DNA of 44,241 nt from Verrucomicrobiales bacterium (GTDB lineage Bacteria > Verrucomicrobiota > Verrucomicrobiia > Verrucomicrobiales > SLCJ01), in the NCBI GenBank assembly GCA_024636835.1, contig JAGXGH010000059.1:1-44241 (forward strand). Reading direction: 5' to 3'. Positions within the stretch are counted from its first letter, which is position 1, and each line of letters begins with the position of its first letter. Of this stretch, positions 9,527 through 18,596 are shown one piece after another. A model generated the notes under the pieces. That model was not told the origin of the DNA, did no database searches, and was given only the letters and a program-made list of their open reading frames with translations. The position numbers were made by a program, and so were the translations under genes.

Positions 9527-9600
9527 GCTGGTAGTCAAATGGGTCATGGTATTTTGTGGCTTAAAAGGTGGAGAAATCTACCGGGCGATACGCCCGAGTG

Positions 9601-9767
9601 AGGCGTTAGCCGACACGTCTAACCTACAGAATACCACCCACTTTCGACTGTTCTACGTGTAGGAGAAGCGTGTCGATTCCCTCCATCACCCCGGCAAAAC
9701 CGCAAATCAAAACACCAGCAAGCTCCCGATTGAAATGAGGTGCGGCTAGACACGAACGGCCTACACC
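9601..9767. repeat. Dispersed palindromic repeat, degenerate copy 1
   Basis: This copy keeps the inner box GCCGACACGTCTAACCTACA at about 9608-9627 and the right terminal box CCCCGGCAAAACCGCA at 9689-9704. The left terminal box is lost. Bases 9689-9767 also match the stretch after copy 2 (11505-11580), including the words CAAGCTC and GACACGAACGGCC. The remaining 497-base gap (9527-10023) also holds a short repeat at 9792-9815 and a stem-loop at 9950-9970. No gene is supported there. Confidence 0.65.
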
Positions 9768-9791
9768 CCAAAGCAGCCTCCCCTATAGCGG

Positions 9792-9815
9792 ACGCTTTGC
9801 AAGCGCCGGAGAGTG
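9792..9815. repeat. Short repeat with a CGCTT/AAGCG hairpin
   Basis: The 24 bases here (ACGCTTTGCAAGCGCC, then GGAGAGTG) recur almost unchanged at 20570-20595 between tpiA and pgk. The core CGCTT-TGC-AAGCG can form a small hairpin. Both copies are intergenic. The role is unknown; it may be a fragment of a REP-like element. Confidence 0.5.
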
Positions 9816-9949
9816 GTTCACGCTGCACGGATATCACCTCGCCCTCATAGATCTGCTTCGCTCCACGGCGCTTACAAAGCCGCCGCTACAGAGATTCAAT
9901 ATCTCCACGAAGAATTTCCGGACATATCAGAAGATTGAGAAACGTAGTG

Positions 9950-9970
9950 GTTCAGGACTTAGTCCAGAAC
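9950..9970 (+). promoter_or_regulatory. Stem-loop in the leader of the glutathione peroxidase gene
   Basis: GTTC-A-GGACT (9950-9959) pairs with AGTCC-A-GAAC (9961-9970) around a single T, with one A-A mismatch. It ends 53 bases before the start codon. It could be an operator or RNA leader structure; no T-run follows, so termination is unlikely. Confidence 0.3.
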
Positions 9971-10023
9971 ATCCAGAACTGAATGTTCCGACGCAAATAA
10001 ACCATCTCATCTACGATCCAATC

Positions 10024-10569
10024 ATGAAACTTCTCCTCCCTATCACCCTCGCTGCCACTCTCATTTCCTCAGCATTCGCGCAGTCACCTGTGCTCGACGC
10101 GAAAATCAACACGATCGAAGGCAAGGAAACATCGCTGGCCGAACACAAAGGCAAGGTGATCCTCGTGGTCAATACAGCGTCCAAGTGCGGATTTACCAAG
10201 CAGTATGCTGGGCTTGAGGCACTTTTTGAAAGCTACAAAGACAAGGGGCTAGTGGTTGCTGGTTTTCCATGTAACCAATTCCGCGGTCAGGAACCGGGAA
10301 CCAATGCCGAGATTGCGGCATTCTGCACCGAGAAGTTTGGTGTCACCTTCCCGATGTATTCCAAAATCGAAGTTAACGGCGCAGATCGCCACCCGCTTTA
10401 CACCGCATTGGCCGGCGAGGATTCACCATTCGCCGGAGATATTAAGTGGAACTTCACCAAATTCTTGATCGGCAAAGACGGCGAGATTTTGGGACGTTTC
10501 GAGTCAAAGGTCACTCCCGATTCGCCAGAGCTCAAAAAGGCTATCGAAGCAGCGCTCGCTGCGGAGTAA
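10024..10569 (+). CDS. Secreted glutathione peroxidase family protein
   Basis: This 181-residue protein has a signal peptide (about residues 1-19, ending AFA before Q20) and then a complete thioredoxin-fold glutathione peroxidase. The peroxidatic residue is Cys55 in NTASKCGFT, so it is the cysteine form rather than selenocysteine. The catalytic glutamine is in FPCNQFRGQEPG (81-92), and WNFTKFL (142-148) supplies the tryptophan and asparagine of the tetrad. Such enzymes reduce peroxides, in bacteria usually with thioredoxin. Export to the periplasm is inferred from the leader. It stands alone, flanked upstream by repeats and downstream by a convergent gene. Confidence 0.92.
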   Translation: MKLLLPITLAATLISSAFAQSPVLDAKINTIEGKETSLAEHKGKVILVVNTASKCGFTKQYAGLEALFESYKDKGLVVAGFPCNQFRGQEPGTNAEIAAFCTEKFGVTFPMYSKIEVNGADRHPLYTALAGEDSPFAGDIKWNFTKFLIGKDGEILGRFESKVTPDSPELKKAIEAALAAE

Positions 10570-10614
10570 TCGACACCAGCGGAATCAGGCACTTAATGCC
10601 TAAACCGAATGCCC

Positions 10615-11277
10615 CTATTTTTCTTTACTAACGTGCCCTACCGCTTTCTCTCCCTCTGAGTTCTTTACCTGTTTCGACAAAAGCTCGTCTACTTGAGCAA
10701 TATCCATCCACTGTGAACTCCTAGGGTAGTCAGCTGGATACCAGTAAATCATCAACTCCGCCTCATTCATTTTAAGAAAATATTCAGCAATAACAGCCTT
10801 CACTTCATCCCAGTTATGCACCCTAAAAACCAGAAATGAATAATTTTTAGCTGGTTCAAAATCCGTATCTCCGTATCGAGAATAGCTTAACCGCCATGGT
10901 GTAATTGACAGACGATCGGCTGTCGCCAACAAAGAGTAAATAGGCACATTTAGAGATTTTACATCCTCAAGGCCTAGCCAACCTTTCGTCCTCTTTGTAT
11001 TTCTTAAATACAACCCTGCATTTTCCTTAGTATCTAAATTTCTAGCCACCATCATCACAATTTGTATTGTTTCGCCTTTAACAACGACATCTAGAACCTC
11101 GCCTGATTTTAACCGGATCTCGACCAAGCTCGCTTTTAATAAAGTCTTCTCAAAGTTTTCAACCTGAGATATATCCGGCTTACCAGTGTATTTCAGATAG
11201 GCATCCGGCCAACTCGCTCTGACAGGTGAACAGACACAAGCGGCTACAACACCCGCAATGAAAACAAGATTACGCAT
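10615..11277 (-). CDS. Secreted protein of unknown function
   Basis: I do not recognise this 220-residue protein. It begins with a signal peptide (hydrophobic core LVFIAGVVAACVCS, predicted cleavage near residue 21). A strand-rich middle part contains LVEIRLKSGEVLDVVVKGETIQIVMM, which reads like a small beta domain, and the C-terminal part contains LMIYWYPADYP. It is visibly richer in A and T than the genes around it. A dispersed repeat lies directly upstream (11377-11520), and it converges with the peroxidase gene. The setting suggests an accessory gene; no function is proposed. Confidence 0.7.
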   Translation of the reverse strand: MRNLVFIAGVVAACVCSPVRASWPDAYLKYTGKPDISQVENFEKTLLKASLVEIRLKSGEVLDVVVKGETIQIVMMVARNLDTKENAGLYLRNTKRTKGWLGLEDVKSLNVPIYSLLATADRLSITPWRLSYSRYGDTDFEPAKNYSFLVFRVHNWDEVKAVIAEYFLKMNEAELMIYWYPADYPRSSQWMDIAQVDELLSKQVKNSEGEKAVGHVSKEK

Positions 11278-11376
11278 ACTGCTTACTCCAACATGGATTC
11301 ATCTCTAGGTCGATCTTAGACTCCCGTCATTCATTCAGAAGTTGTAACTACTGGCCGACATTTCTCCAAGTAAAAG

Positions 11377-11520
11377 TGCGGCTTCGCCGGGGTTCTAGAT
11401 GGGAGCCGACACGTCTCCCCTACATTGCATCTCGTGCTACGCACATCTACCCCTGGTCGTAGCTGCAGAAAACTGTAGGTCGGACGTGTCGGCCGACATC
11501 ACCTCTCCGGCAAAGCCGCA
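11377..11520. repeat. Dispersed palindromic repeat, copy 2 (144 bp)
   Basis: The left terminal box TGCGGCTTCGCCGGGG (11377-11392) is inverted at the right end as CTCCGGCAAAGCCGCA (11505-11520). Inside, GCCGACACGTC with CCCCTACA on the left is mirrored by GTAGGTC and GACGTGTCGGC on the right, so the unit can fold into one long hairpin. It fills most of the 383-base gap 11278-11660, where no gene is supported. Homology to copy 1 continues to about 11580. Confidence 0.8.
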
Positions 11521-11660
11521 AATCAATTTACCAGTAAGCTCGCGCTCAAAATGAGATGCCGTCCGACACGAACGGCCCACAAACGCCAAATAAATGTCCT
11601 AACATTCTATGCCGTTGTCATATTTCTGAGCCTAATCTCCCCTACATCGCTCCCCCCTTA

Positions 11661-13994
11661 TCATCTTCCCACCCGATTCCGAAGCACATTCTCTGTCTCC
11701 ATCTCCCATTTTCCGTCCTTCATCGATTCCGCACGTAAGATCACCGGGCCGTCTTTAAGTGAGATGCCCTTGCCATCGACTCCGAAAATCCTCACTTCGA
11801 GCATTCGCCCCGTATCCTTACCGATCCATACCGCTTGAACATCCCCTGCAGCGGGACACAGAAAATCTCCGACCTCGGCAAAGTCACCATTGCCGTTCGC
11901 ATCGATGCCAAGAAGTCGTTGTTTATCCGCATCGTAGTATTCAATTCGCATCGGTTGAGGTGCGATCATACGAAACGGAGCATCGTCCATTCCCTCTGGA
12001 AGATTCAGCTGATGGTAAAGTAGAAGCGACCTGAACGGGTTCGACCCCAGCAGGCTGGCATCCAACACGATTTTGTCCGCTGCTGCAGCCTTCCATTGGA
12101 CTTCCCAAGTCGAAGGCTCGGTCTCAGGATCGGACCAACGAAAATCCACCTTGAGACTCGTTCCATTACTTGCACCAGCCGCATAACAGGGGACAAAATA
12201 TTGATTCCCCGCGGGAATTTCCAGCGCAAGCTTTACCGTCGCCACAGGCTGAGATGCATTCAGCTCAAGTGTTCCCTCATTGAATACCGCTCCCGGTCCA
12301 ACCGCCACCAGATGCCCGGACACCCAGGCATCCCTTGGGTTCTCGATGGTCAAACGTGTCTCGGCAAGCACTCCGGGCGCGACCATGCTCACCACCTCGA
12401 TCGGCTGGATTTCGATCGGCTCCACAACCGACTTCACTTTCTCGGCAGCCACAGTTGCGGCAGGTGCGAAAATCTGATCGGTGATCTCCGGACGAAGAAA
12501 GCGGACCATCCACTCCGGCAAGTCCTTGGTTTGCTTGCGCGCTTCTTCCAAAACGACCCTGGCTTCATCGCTTCGATCCAGAGCCACAAGAGCATAAGCT
12601 CTAGTGAGCGCAATCTGCGCGAGCCGGTAATCAGGACGGTCTTTTGCGGAAGCAAGCACCTTCACCAGCTCGTCATACGCCTCTTGGATGGAACGTTTGT
12701 CGCCTGCCAGCACCGAGGCATCAAGGATTCCACATAGTATCTCAAACTGATGCATGGGACGACCAAAAGAACGAACCATACGTAGAGCCTCGCGATAGAG
12801 CAGCATCGCTTCAGACATCCTCCCCTGATCCACCAGATGGTTAGCAAAAATCGTGTAGAGCGTTGGCTCTGCTCTTTTGTTCCCTTGTCGCCGAGCTTCA
12901 TCAAGCTGAGAAATAAACACCGAATCATCGATCACTTCTCCGAGCCGGATCTTTGCAGTGATCTGGTCACGATCATGATAGAGAGCATCGAACATATTCC
13001 CTCGTCGACGGGCATCCGCGAGCGACTTCACCAGTTTCTCCATCGCTTCTTTCGATCGGTGGAGATCCATCTCCATTTTGGCTACAAACTGGTCAGTGTG
13101 CTTGGCGAACTGAGGACCATACTTCTTGTGGATCTCGGCGGCCTCGCGCACTTGCTCAAGGATTTCTTCAGAGGGCCCCTCCCATTGCGAGACATGGCGC
13201 AGCAGATTGAGCTTCTGATTGGCATGGTAGCCCTTAAGCGAAGGCACACGTAGCGTATCCTCTAGCAGCGCTTGCAACTGTTTGATCGCCTCTTCCTTGT
13301 AGCCCAAGAAGTCCAACATGTTGATATGTCCAGCACGGATCTTCGCAGCATAAAGGATTGCCTGCGGAGGAAGACGATCCCAGCGACTCTTCACCTGTGC
13401 GCTGGCTGAAGCGAGCAATTCAAGCGACTCATCGGAACGACCGGTGAGATCGAGATAATCCGCATTTCGTTCGATCAAACGGTAGGCATATCCTTGATAG
13501 GCAGGCAGCAGCTTATCCACCTCTTCGAGCTTCAACACGGGCGCGTCACTTATCGAGGTCGGATCCTGGCCACGCAACGCGGCCGAGGCGAGTCTTACTG
13601 TGCGCCAGGCTTCACCGATTCGGCCTTGGTTCTGATGCCTCCGCTCCACCATGGTCAGCAAGGATACACGAACGATGACACACTGGACTGCGTTAGGTTC
13701 CTCTAGTCTCGAGAGATCCACGAGCGCTTTCTGTGCAAAGAGACCAGCTTCGTCGATGTCCCCCAATGAGTAATATCCAGAAGCTGTGCGATCCGCCGCT
13801 GGCCAGGCATAGTTGGCATTGGCCGCCTCAATGGCTCCTTCATAACACTCCCTAAACTTTGCCGTAGATTCGACACGATCACCGGACTCCAAAAGCTTCT
13901 TTCCATCGAACCACAAATTGATGAACGACCCCGCCGCCTCAGTGGTAAGCAGGCTTCCAAGCACTAACAGCAGGGTGAGTAATCTGACTTTCAT
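11661..13994 (-). CDS. Large secreted protein with helical TPR-like repeats
   Basis: From the ATG at 13994 the protein is 777 residues and starts with a good signal peptide (MKVRLLTLLLVLGSLLTTEA). A longer reading from 14129 only adds sequence before this leader. About residues 20-520 are alpha-helical with repeating patterns such as AHLYREALRM-like pairs and DEARVVLEEARKQ, consistent with degenerate tetratricopeptide repeats. The C-terminal 250 residues look beta-rich and include VSMVAPGVLAETRLTIENPRD, similar to an immunoglobulin-like domain, and DANGNGDFAEVGDF, an acidic calcium-binding-like loop. A periplasmic or surface scaffold is plausible, but the function is unknown. It is a single gene between two copies of the same repeat. 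Confidence 0.75.
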   Translation of the reverse strand: MKVRLLTLLLVLGSLLTTEAAGSFINLWFDGKKLLESGDRVESTAKFRECYEGAIEAANANYAWPAADRTASGYYSLGDIDEAGLFAQKALVDLSRLEEPNAVQCVIVRVSLLTMVERRHQNQGRIGEAWRTVRLASAALRGQDPTSISDAPVLKLEEVDKLLPAYQGYAYRLIERNADYLDLTGRSDESLELLASASAQVKSRWDRLPPQAILYAAKIRAGHINMLDFLGYKEEAIKQLQALLEDTLRVPSLKGYHANQKLNLLRHVSQWEGPSEEILEQVREAAEIHKKYGPQFAKHTDQFVAKMEMDLHRSKEAMEKLVKSLADARRRGNMFDALYHDRDQITAKIRLGEVIDDSVFISQLDEARRQGNKRAEPTLYTIFANHLVDQGRMSEAMLLYREALRMVRSFGRPMHQFEILCGILDASVLAGDKRSIQEAYDELVKVLASAKDRPDYRLAQIALTRAYALVALDRSDEARVVLEEARKQTKDLPEWMVRFLRPEITDQIFAPAATVAAEKVKSVVEPIEIQPIEVVSMVAPGVLAETRLTIENPRDAWVSGHLVAVGPGAVFNEGTLELNASQPVATVKLALEIPAGNQYFVPCYAAGASNGTSLKVDFRWSDPETEPSTWEVQWKAAAADKIVLDASLLGSNPFRSLLLYHQLNLPEGMDDAPFRMIAPQPMRIEYYDADKQRLLGIDANGNGDFAEVGDFLCPAAGDVQAVWIGKDTGRMLEVRIFGVDGKGISLKDGPVILRAESMKDGKWEMETENVLRNRVGR

Positions 13995-14151
13995 CGCGGT
14001 TGCAAGCATTGTTACTGTAACGAATAAAAGCGAGATTTGTTTGATGGATCCTCGATGAATTCTTACGTGGTTCACATCGCTTGCGAAGTAATGCGATTTC
14101 CCGGCATCTTCGGCTATGCCACTAATCAAAACGCACCCCTTGGGTGAGAAG

Positions 14152-14300
14152 TGCGGCTTTGCCGGGGTTCTAGATGGGAGCCGACACGTCTCCCCTACAA
14201 TACATGTCGTGCGTGCTGCGCAAATCTACCCCTTTTTGCGAAGCCGCACAAACTGTAGGTCGGACGTGTCGGCCGACTTCACCTCCCCGGCAAAGCCGCA
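14152..14300. repeat. Dispersed palindromic repeat, copy 3 (149 bp, perfect ends)
   Basis: The 16-base ends TGCGGCTTTGCCGGGG (14152-14167) and CCCCGGCAAAGCCGCA (14285-14300) are perfect inverted repeats. Inner arms near 14178 and 14255 also pair at about 18 of 20 positions. The unit abuts the stop of the Gfo/Idh gene at 14314. It is the best-preserved copy and occupies half of the 319-base gap 13995-14313, in which I see no gene. Confidence 0.85.
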
Positions 14301-14313
14301 AATCAATTCACAA

Positions 14314-15675
14314 TCAACTCACAAACGAGTAATCATAAGGTTTGCGCATCTCGCGCTCGACGTAGCTGTTGCCTTCTTCAGCGTGATCCCCGACGAAAAA
14401 TTCTTTTTCGCCGTCCCATTGAAGCTTTTTGCCGGTTCTCAGAGCGATCGCCCCGAGATGGCAAACCGTCGCTGAGCGATGGCCTACCTCGACCGGACAA
14501 ATGGGATCTTTGCGGCTGATCACGGATTCGAAAAAGTTTCCGCGATGGTCATTGCTCACATAGAGACGTTCGGCATCCTCTGGCAATTCTTCGCGGAAAA
14601 TCCCGCGGTCATGCGCATTGATCTCATCTCTATTGACCCAGATCCAGCCCTCGGTTCCTTTAAAGCGAATACCATTACGTTGTCCCTCAGGATTGATCGT
14701 GGCTCCAAAAGGACTGTCATCCGCAGTGGTTCTCACATTGTAAATCACGCCGTTTTCGAATTCAAAACGACACTCGTATTCACTGAAGGTAGTGTAGCCG
14801 CCGGGAATCGGCAGAGCGGTGGGCGTGCCCTCCACTTTCACCGGTGCCTTGAGACCTACTGCCCAGTAGCCGATGTCCATGTGATGCGCACCCCAGTCGG
14901 TCATGGTGCCACCGGAATAGTCCCACCAATTACGGAAAGTACGGTGACAACGCTCGGGAACGTAATCGTAAGCTTTCGCCGACCCCTGCCAATAATCCCA
15001 GTTGAGACCTTCGGGGATTGGTTTGGATTCGAACGGACCTCCACGAACACCCGCGGGCAGCCAGACGTTGACTTCTTTGAGTTCTCCAATGCGTCCATTA
15101 CGGACCATCTCACAGGCCATACGAAAGCGTTGACTGCTTCGCTGCTGAGTGCCGGTCTGCAAAATTACTTTGTTGTCGCGAACGGTCTTCACCAGGCGTT
15201 TACCCTCGTCAATCGTCAGGGTTAGTGGCTTCTCGGAATAAATATCTTTCTTGGCCTTGGCCGCTCCGATATTGATCAGCGTGTGCCAATGATCGGGCGT
15301 GCCGTTGATGATCACATCAATATCGTCCCGCTCAAGCACCTTGCGGAAATCACTGTATTTCTCCGGCTTTCTCCCTTTATTCTTCTCAGTTAGTCGGTTG
15401 GCAGCCTTCTCGGCATGATTGTCATCCACGTCGCAGACAGCGACGAGATCTGCAAAGTTCAATGCATTGCGAGCGTCTCCCGTACCCATGCCACCAGCTC
15501 CAATCAAAGCCATCCGCGGACGACCATTGGGCGAGGTCACCGCCTTCACAGCATCCGCAGACTGGGCAAAAGCACGATCGACATACCAAAGCGGCACGCC
15601 TGTGCTGGCGGCGATGGCGGACATTTGGCGCATGAAACGCCGACGAGATATCTGAAACGGTTGAATTTTTTTCAT
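14314..15675 (-). CDS. Tat-exported Gfo/Idh/MocA family oxidoreductase
   Basis: This 453-residue protein carries a twin-arginine signal (SRRRFMRQ at 10-17, then a mildly hydrophobic stretch ending AFAQ near residue 38). It continues with the NAD(P)-binding ALIGAGGMG at about 56-64 and the family lysine motif EKP at 148-150 (YSEKPLTLTIDEGKRLV). The C-terminal domain has FRNWWDYSGGTMTDWGAHHMDI, typical of the large secreted Gfo/Idh group expanded in Planctomycetota and Verrucomicrobiota. These proteins oxidise or rearrange sugars and glycosides with a tightly bound cofactor; the exact substrate is not predictable. It has no partner gene on its strand. Confidence 0.92.
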   Translation of the reverse strand: MKKIQPFQISRRRFMRQMSAIAASTGVPLWYVDRAFAQSADAVKAVTSPNGRPRMALIGAGGMGTGDARNALNFADLVAVCDVDDNHAEKAANRLTEKNKGRKPEKYSDFRKVLERDDIDVIINGTPDHWHTLINIGAAKAKKDIYSEKPLTLTIDEGKRLVKTVRDNKVILQTGTQQRSSQRFRMACEMVRNGRIGELKEVNVWLPAGVRGGPFESKPIPEGLNWDYWQGSAKAYDYVPERCHRTFRNWWDYSGGTMTDWGAHHMDIGYWAVGLKAPVKVEGTPTALPIPGGYTTFSEYECRFEFENGVIYNVRTTADDSPFGATINPEGQRNGIRFKGTEGWIWVNRDEINAHDRGIFREELPEDAERLYVSNDHRGNFFESVISRKDPICPVEVGHRSATVCHLGAIALRTGKKLQWDGEKEFFVGDHAEEGNSYVEREMRKPYDYSFVS

Positions 15676-15840
15676 GAACGTTCTTTAGGAATTGGGTGTG
15701 ATTCTCTTCTACCAGATCATGGAAGAATTACCACATCCATGATTCATTCATAAGTAGTAGATCTTTGCCGCTTTTTCTCCAAGTCAATTTGCTCTTAAAC
15801 CACTCTCTCGTCAATTAATCCCCAGATTCCTGCACAATCT

Positions 15841-15892
15841 GTAGGTCGGACGTGGCGGCGGACATCCCCTCACCGTCACGGCCGCAAATCAA
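15841..15892. repeat. Dispersed palindromic repeat, right half only (copy 4)
   Basis: GTAGGTCGGACGTGGCGGC, followed by CACCGTCACGGCCGCAAATCAA, matches the right half of copies 2 and 3. Further upstream, TTTCTCCAAGT near 15772 also recurs near 11361. The left terminal box is missing, so this is a decayed or partial copy downstream of the SGNH lipoprotein gene. Confidence 0.55.
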
Positions 15893-15897
15893 ATTTC

Positions 15898-17169
15898 TCA
15901 TTGAAAGAAAGCCAGAAGTATCCTTGCCATCAATTGTTTACCTCGATGATTTGCATGAAGCCCATCACGATAGAAATGATTTCTCGGGTAAGATTGAACT
16001 AGGCTTTGCTTGAAATAATCCTCGGTAATCGAACGCAGAGGAAGAAAGTCACACTTTAGCTCCGATGCCAGTTTAGCCATCTCTTCGTCTGTATTTCCTT
16101 GCGCTTCTCCAAACGCTCCGCTCACAAGGAGAATCTCGGGACTTGCTCCAGTCAGGGTTTTTGATTCCGTTCTAATTCTGGAAACAAGTGCGGAAATATC
16201 GGATCGCCATGAACTCCCGTTGCTGATCCCTCCTATGAGAACCAAATCCGGTCTAGTTTGAATCACTGCCGCATCAAGGTTCAAATCATGACTTGGCCAA
16301 GAAGTTGTATGGTCGTTTAGCCAAGCTCCCGCTCCAGTTCCGCCTCCGACAGCATTGATAATCTCTACGGAACTTTTGGGGTAGTTCTGTGCCAAGAGGA
16401 CATCAATCGGCGAGTTGGCCATATCATTCATGATGCTATCGCCGACGAACGCAATCTTCAACGGTTGCCCACTTTTCAACAAATTCTTCGCCCGTGGGCA
16501 AGCCCGAGCGACATCATCAGCAGGCAGCCAGGAAAGCGGCGACATTTCCTCTGAATAGACTTGGTCAACCCAAGCAATCGTCTCATCGAATGTTGCTTTG
16601 GTGACACGTAAATCCTTAAAAACAGCACCTGCCCCCATGAGCCTTACGCCGGACGCGGTGGAGTTTCTCAAGGCACGAGTGAAAAATACCCGCTTTGTCC
16701 AACTATTCTCCGTAGTATTAGGCCATGAGGTCCAGTCATCTGCCACCAATTCTCCATCTGTAGCTCCAGCATGGGGGTAGCGTCCCCATGTAGCGTCTTT
16801 GTTAAACCCCATGCCTCCAATCCAAGTCGACTGACCTCCTTGGGATTGCACCTCAATTCGAAAAAAACTCATTGGTTCAATTTGAATCCGAGGTGATTGC
16901 CAAAAAGCCCCCTCGGCAAGTGGTGCTTTGAAGTCACTGGCAGACGAGAGCACTGACATACTGAAATTCTTCACCTGCCATTCCTTGTCTGATTCAGAAC
17001 TGTTAAAGCCCTCAAGCAGCACTTGTTCTTCGTCGTTGGAGGGCATCATTGACTCGTCCTCGGTGCAGCCAAATAGAAAAAAGGCGGTGCCCGCGTAAAG
17101 CACAGAACAAAGCAATGTGTGCTTTGTCCGACGAATCGCCAAGGCGTAAAACTTAATTGTTTTTTTCAT
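15898..17169 (-). CDS. SGNH/GDSL-hydrolase lipoprotein
   Basis: The ATG at 17169 gives 423 residues; the reading from 17205 adds 12 residues before a normal leader. The leader ends in the lipobox LFGC with Cys35, so the mature protein is probably lipid-anchored. About residues 45-200 look like a beta-sandwich domain. The SGNH hydrolase domain follows: block I VGDSIMND with Ser245, a glycine/asparagine block GGGTGAGAWLND, DLVLIGGISNG, and block V DGLH with Asp402 and His405. Such enzymes are esterases, often acting on acetylated polysaccharides. The substrate is unknown. The gene is AT-richer than the housekeeping block beside it. Confidence 0.82.
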   Translation of the reverse strand: MKKTIKFYALAIRRTKHTLLCSVLYAGTAFFLFGCTEDESMMPSNDEEQVLLEGFNSSESDKEWQVKNFSMSVLSSASDFKAPLAEGAFWQSPRIQIEPMSFFRIEVQSQGGQSTWIGGMGFNKDATWGRYPHAGATDGELVADDWTSWPNTTENSWTKRVFFTRALRNSTASGVRLMGAGAVFKDLRVTKATFDETIAWVDQVYSEEMSPLSWLPADDVARACPRAKNLLKSGQPLKIAFVGDSIMNDMANSPIDVLLAQNYPKSSVEIINAVGGGTGAGAWLNDHTTSWPSHDLNLDAAVIQTRPDLVLIGGISNGSSWRSDISALVSRIRTESKTLTGASPEILLVSGAFGEAQGNTDEEMAKLASELKCDFLPLRSITEDYFKQSLVQSYPRNHFYRDGLHANHRGKQLMARILLAFFQ

Positions 17170-17317
17170 GAAGAAAAATCCATCAATCCCACAGTCCAAA
17201 TACAAGGATAATTTAGGCTGACAGATAGTGATTGGGCGAATTGGGACAGGCTCTACCTTAGTCGAACCGTGTTGGCGAACTTGTGCGCTACTTCGGCTTT
17301 TTTCTCAGCCAAGCGAC

Positions 17318-17638
17318 TCACTGCACTTTCTTCACATACATCGCCTTGAGGTTGATGGCCATGTTGTCCATCTTGCAGGCGATTTCGTGATCTCCGTCCT
17401 GAAGGCGAATGGGCTTCGACTTAGTGCCGGATTTCAACACGTGTGAGCTGCCTTTCATCTTGAGATCTTTGATCATCGCGACGATATCGCCATTCTCAAG
17501 GACGTTACCGTAGGCATCTTTGACCTCGACAACTTGCTCTTCATCCCATTCGTGACCGCAGGTGACGCATTCGATATGGCCGTCCTCGGACTCAAGAAGT
17601 TCTGTCATCGTGCACAGTGGGCAGGCTTTATCGCTCAT
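17318..17638 (-). CDS. yjdM: YjdM/PhnA-type zinc-ribbon protein
   Basis: This 106-residue protein fits the YjdM (formerly PhnA) family at full length. An N-terminal zinc ribbon has Cys6, Cys9, Cys24 and Cys27 (ACPLC and CVTCGHEW), followed by the conserved KDAYGNVLENGDIVAMIKDLKMKG domain and the C-terminal MAINLKAMYVKK. It was once linked to phosphonate use, but its role is not settled. It lies 76 bases after the aminotransferase gene on the same strand and may be read through from it. Confidence 0.9.
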   Translation of the reverse strand: MSDKACPLCTMTELLESEDGHIECVTCGHEWDEEQVVEVKDAYGNVLENGDIVAMIKDLKMKGSSHVLKSGTKSKPIRLQDGDHEIACKMDNMAINLKAMYVKKVQ

Positions 17639-17714
17639 CTTCTAACAAAGCGCGGATGACGAGAGCTCGCAAGTCGAACACCAATCATCAGAAGCGAATA
17701 ATTGAACTGCTCGC

Positions 17715-18566
17715 TCAGAGAACCAGGGCACGATACGCATCGGCTAATTTCGCCGTTACTCCATCACTCATCGTTGGAAGCTTACGCCCATCCATCTCAT
17801 CCACTGCCTGCACTCCACGGATTGATGACGTCATAAACACCTCGTCAGCGGCGAGGAATCGTAAGTTGGTAACTTCTTCCTCGCTCGCCTTGATACCCAG
17901 CTGGGCGCACAGTTCCAAAATAATCTCACGCGTCACGCCGGGTAGGCAGCCGCTCGCCAGCGATGGCGTAACAACCACCCCTTCCTCGACGAAAAAAAGA
18001 TTACTCACCGCACCTTCAGACACATGACCATTGCAATCGCAAAGGATGGCATCGTCTGCGCCGTGGTTCTGCGCAACCTCGAGAGCGACCAAGTTTTCCG
18101 CATAGGAAATTGTCTTCACTCCGACCATCGCTCCACGTTGGTTGCGGGTGAACGGAACGCTCACCAGCTTAGCGGGAGCGGTGGGAGATTCGACCGCAGA
18201 GGCGGCTATGATGACGGTTGGATCCGCCGATTCGAAATGGACACCGAGCGGGGCTGCACCACCGGAGACCGTTATTCGCACACGCGCCATGCCTGTGGTT
18301 AAATCATTGGCTTCGAGCACGGCAATCACACCACAGCGGAGAGCGTCGACATCTGGCACGGCGATGGTGAGTAACTCACACCCACGTTCGAGACGGCGAA
18401 AATGCCGATCAAACGCGAAGGGCTGCCCATCATGTGCTGCGAGTGTCTCAAACGCCCCCTCTCCTACAAGAAACCCTCGATCAAAGGGTGAAATGCGCAC
18501 GTCAGACACCCGTTGGACATCGCCATTGAACCACACAAAACTTGAATCGGGAGATAGATCACTCAT
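17715..18566 (-). CDS. Class IV (BCAT-fold) aminotransferase, aminodeoxychorismate-lyase or D-amino-acid type
   Basis: This 283-residue protein has the fold-type IV PLP enzyme pattern. PFDRGFLVGEGAFETLAAHDG is near the N-terminus. The Schiff-base lysine is probably Lys151 in GVKTISYAENLVAL. The phosphate-binding segment NGHVSEGAVSNLFFV follows, then SGCLPGVTREIILELC. Members make branched-chain amino acids (IlvE), D-amino acids (Dat) or p-aminobenzoate (PabC). The length and the FETLAAHDGQPFAFDRHFRRLERG stretch favour PabC/Dat over IlvE. It begins 30 bases after argC and is probably in the same operon, but this does not decide the reaction. Confidence 0.8.
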   Translation of the reverse strand: MSDLSPDSSFVWFNGDVQRVSDVRISPFDRGFLVGEGAFETLAAHDGQPFAFDRHFRRLERGCELLTIAVPDVDALRCGVIAVLEANDLTTGMARVRITVSGGAAPLGVHFESADPTVIIAASAVESPTAPAKLVSVPFTRNQRGAMVGVKTISYAENLVALEVAQNHGADDAILCDCNGHVSEGAVSNLFFVEEGVVVTPSLASGCLPGVTREIILELCAQLGIKASEEEVTNLRFLAADEVFMTSSIRGVQAVDEMDGRKLPTMSDGVTAKLADAYRALVL

Positions 18567-18596
18567 TACATCTTGAGCCTGGACTACAAAACCGGT

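Noticed and set aside
9601..15892. A CRISPR array from regularly recurring palindromes
   Set aside because: The repeats are kilobases apart, about 100-150 bases long and separated by genes; there are no short regular spacers.
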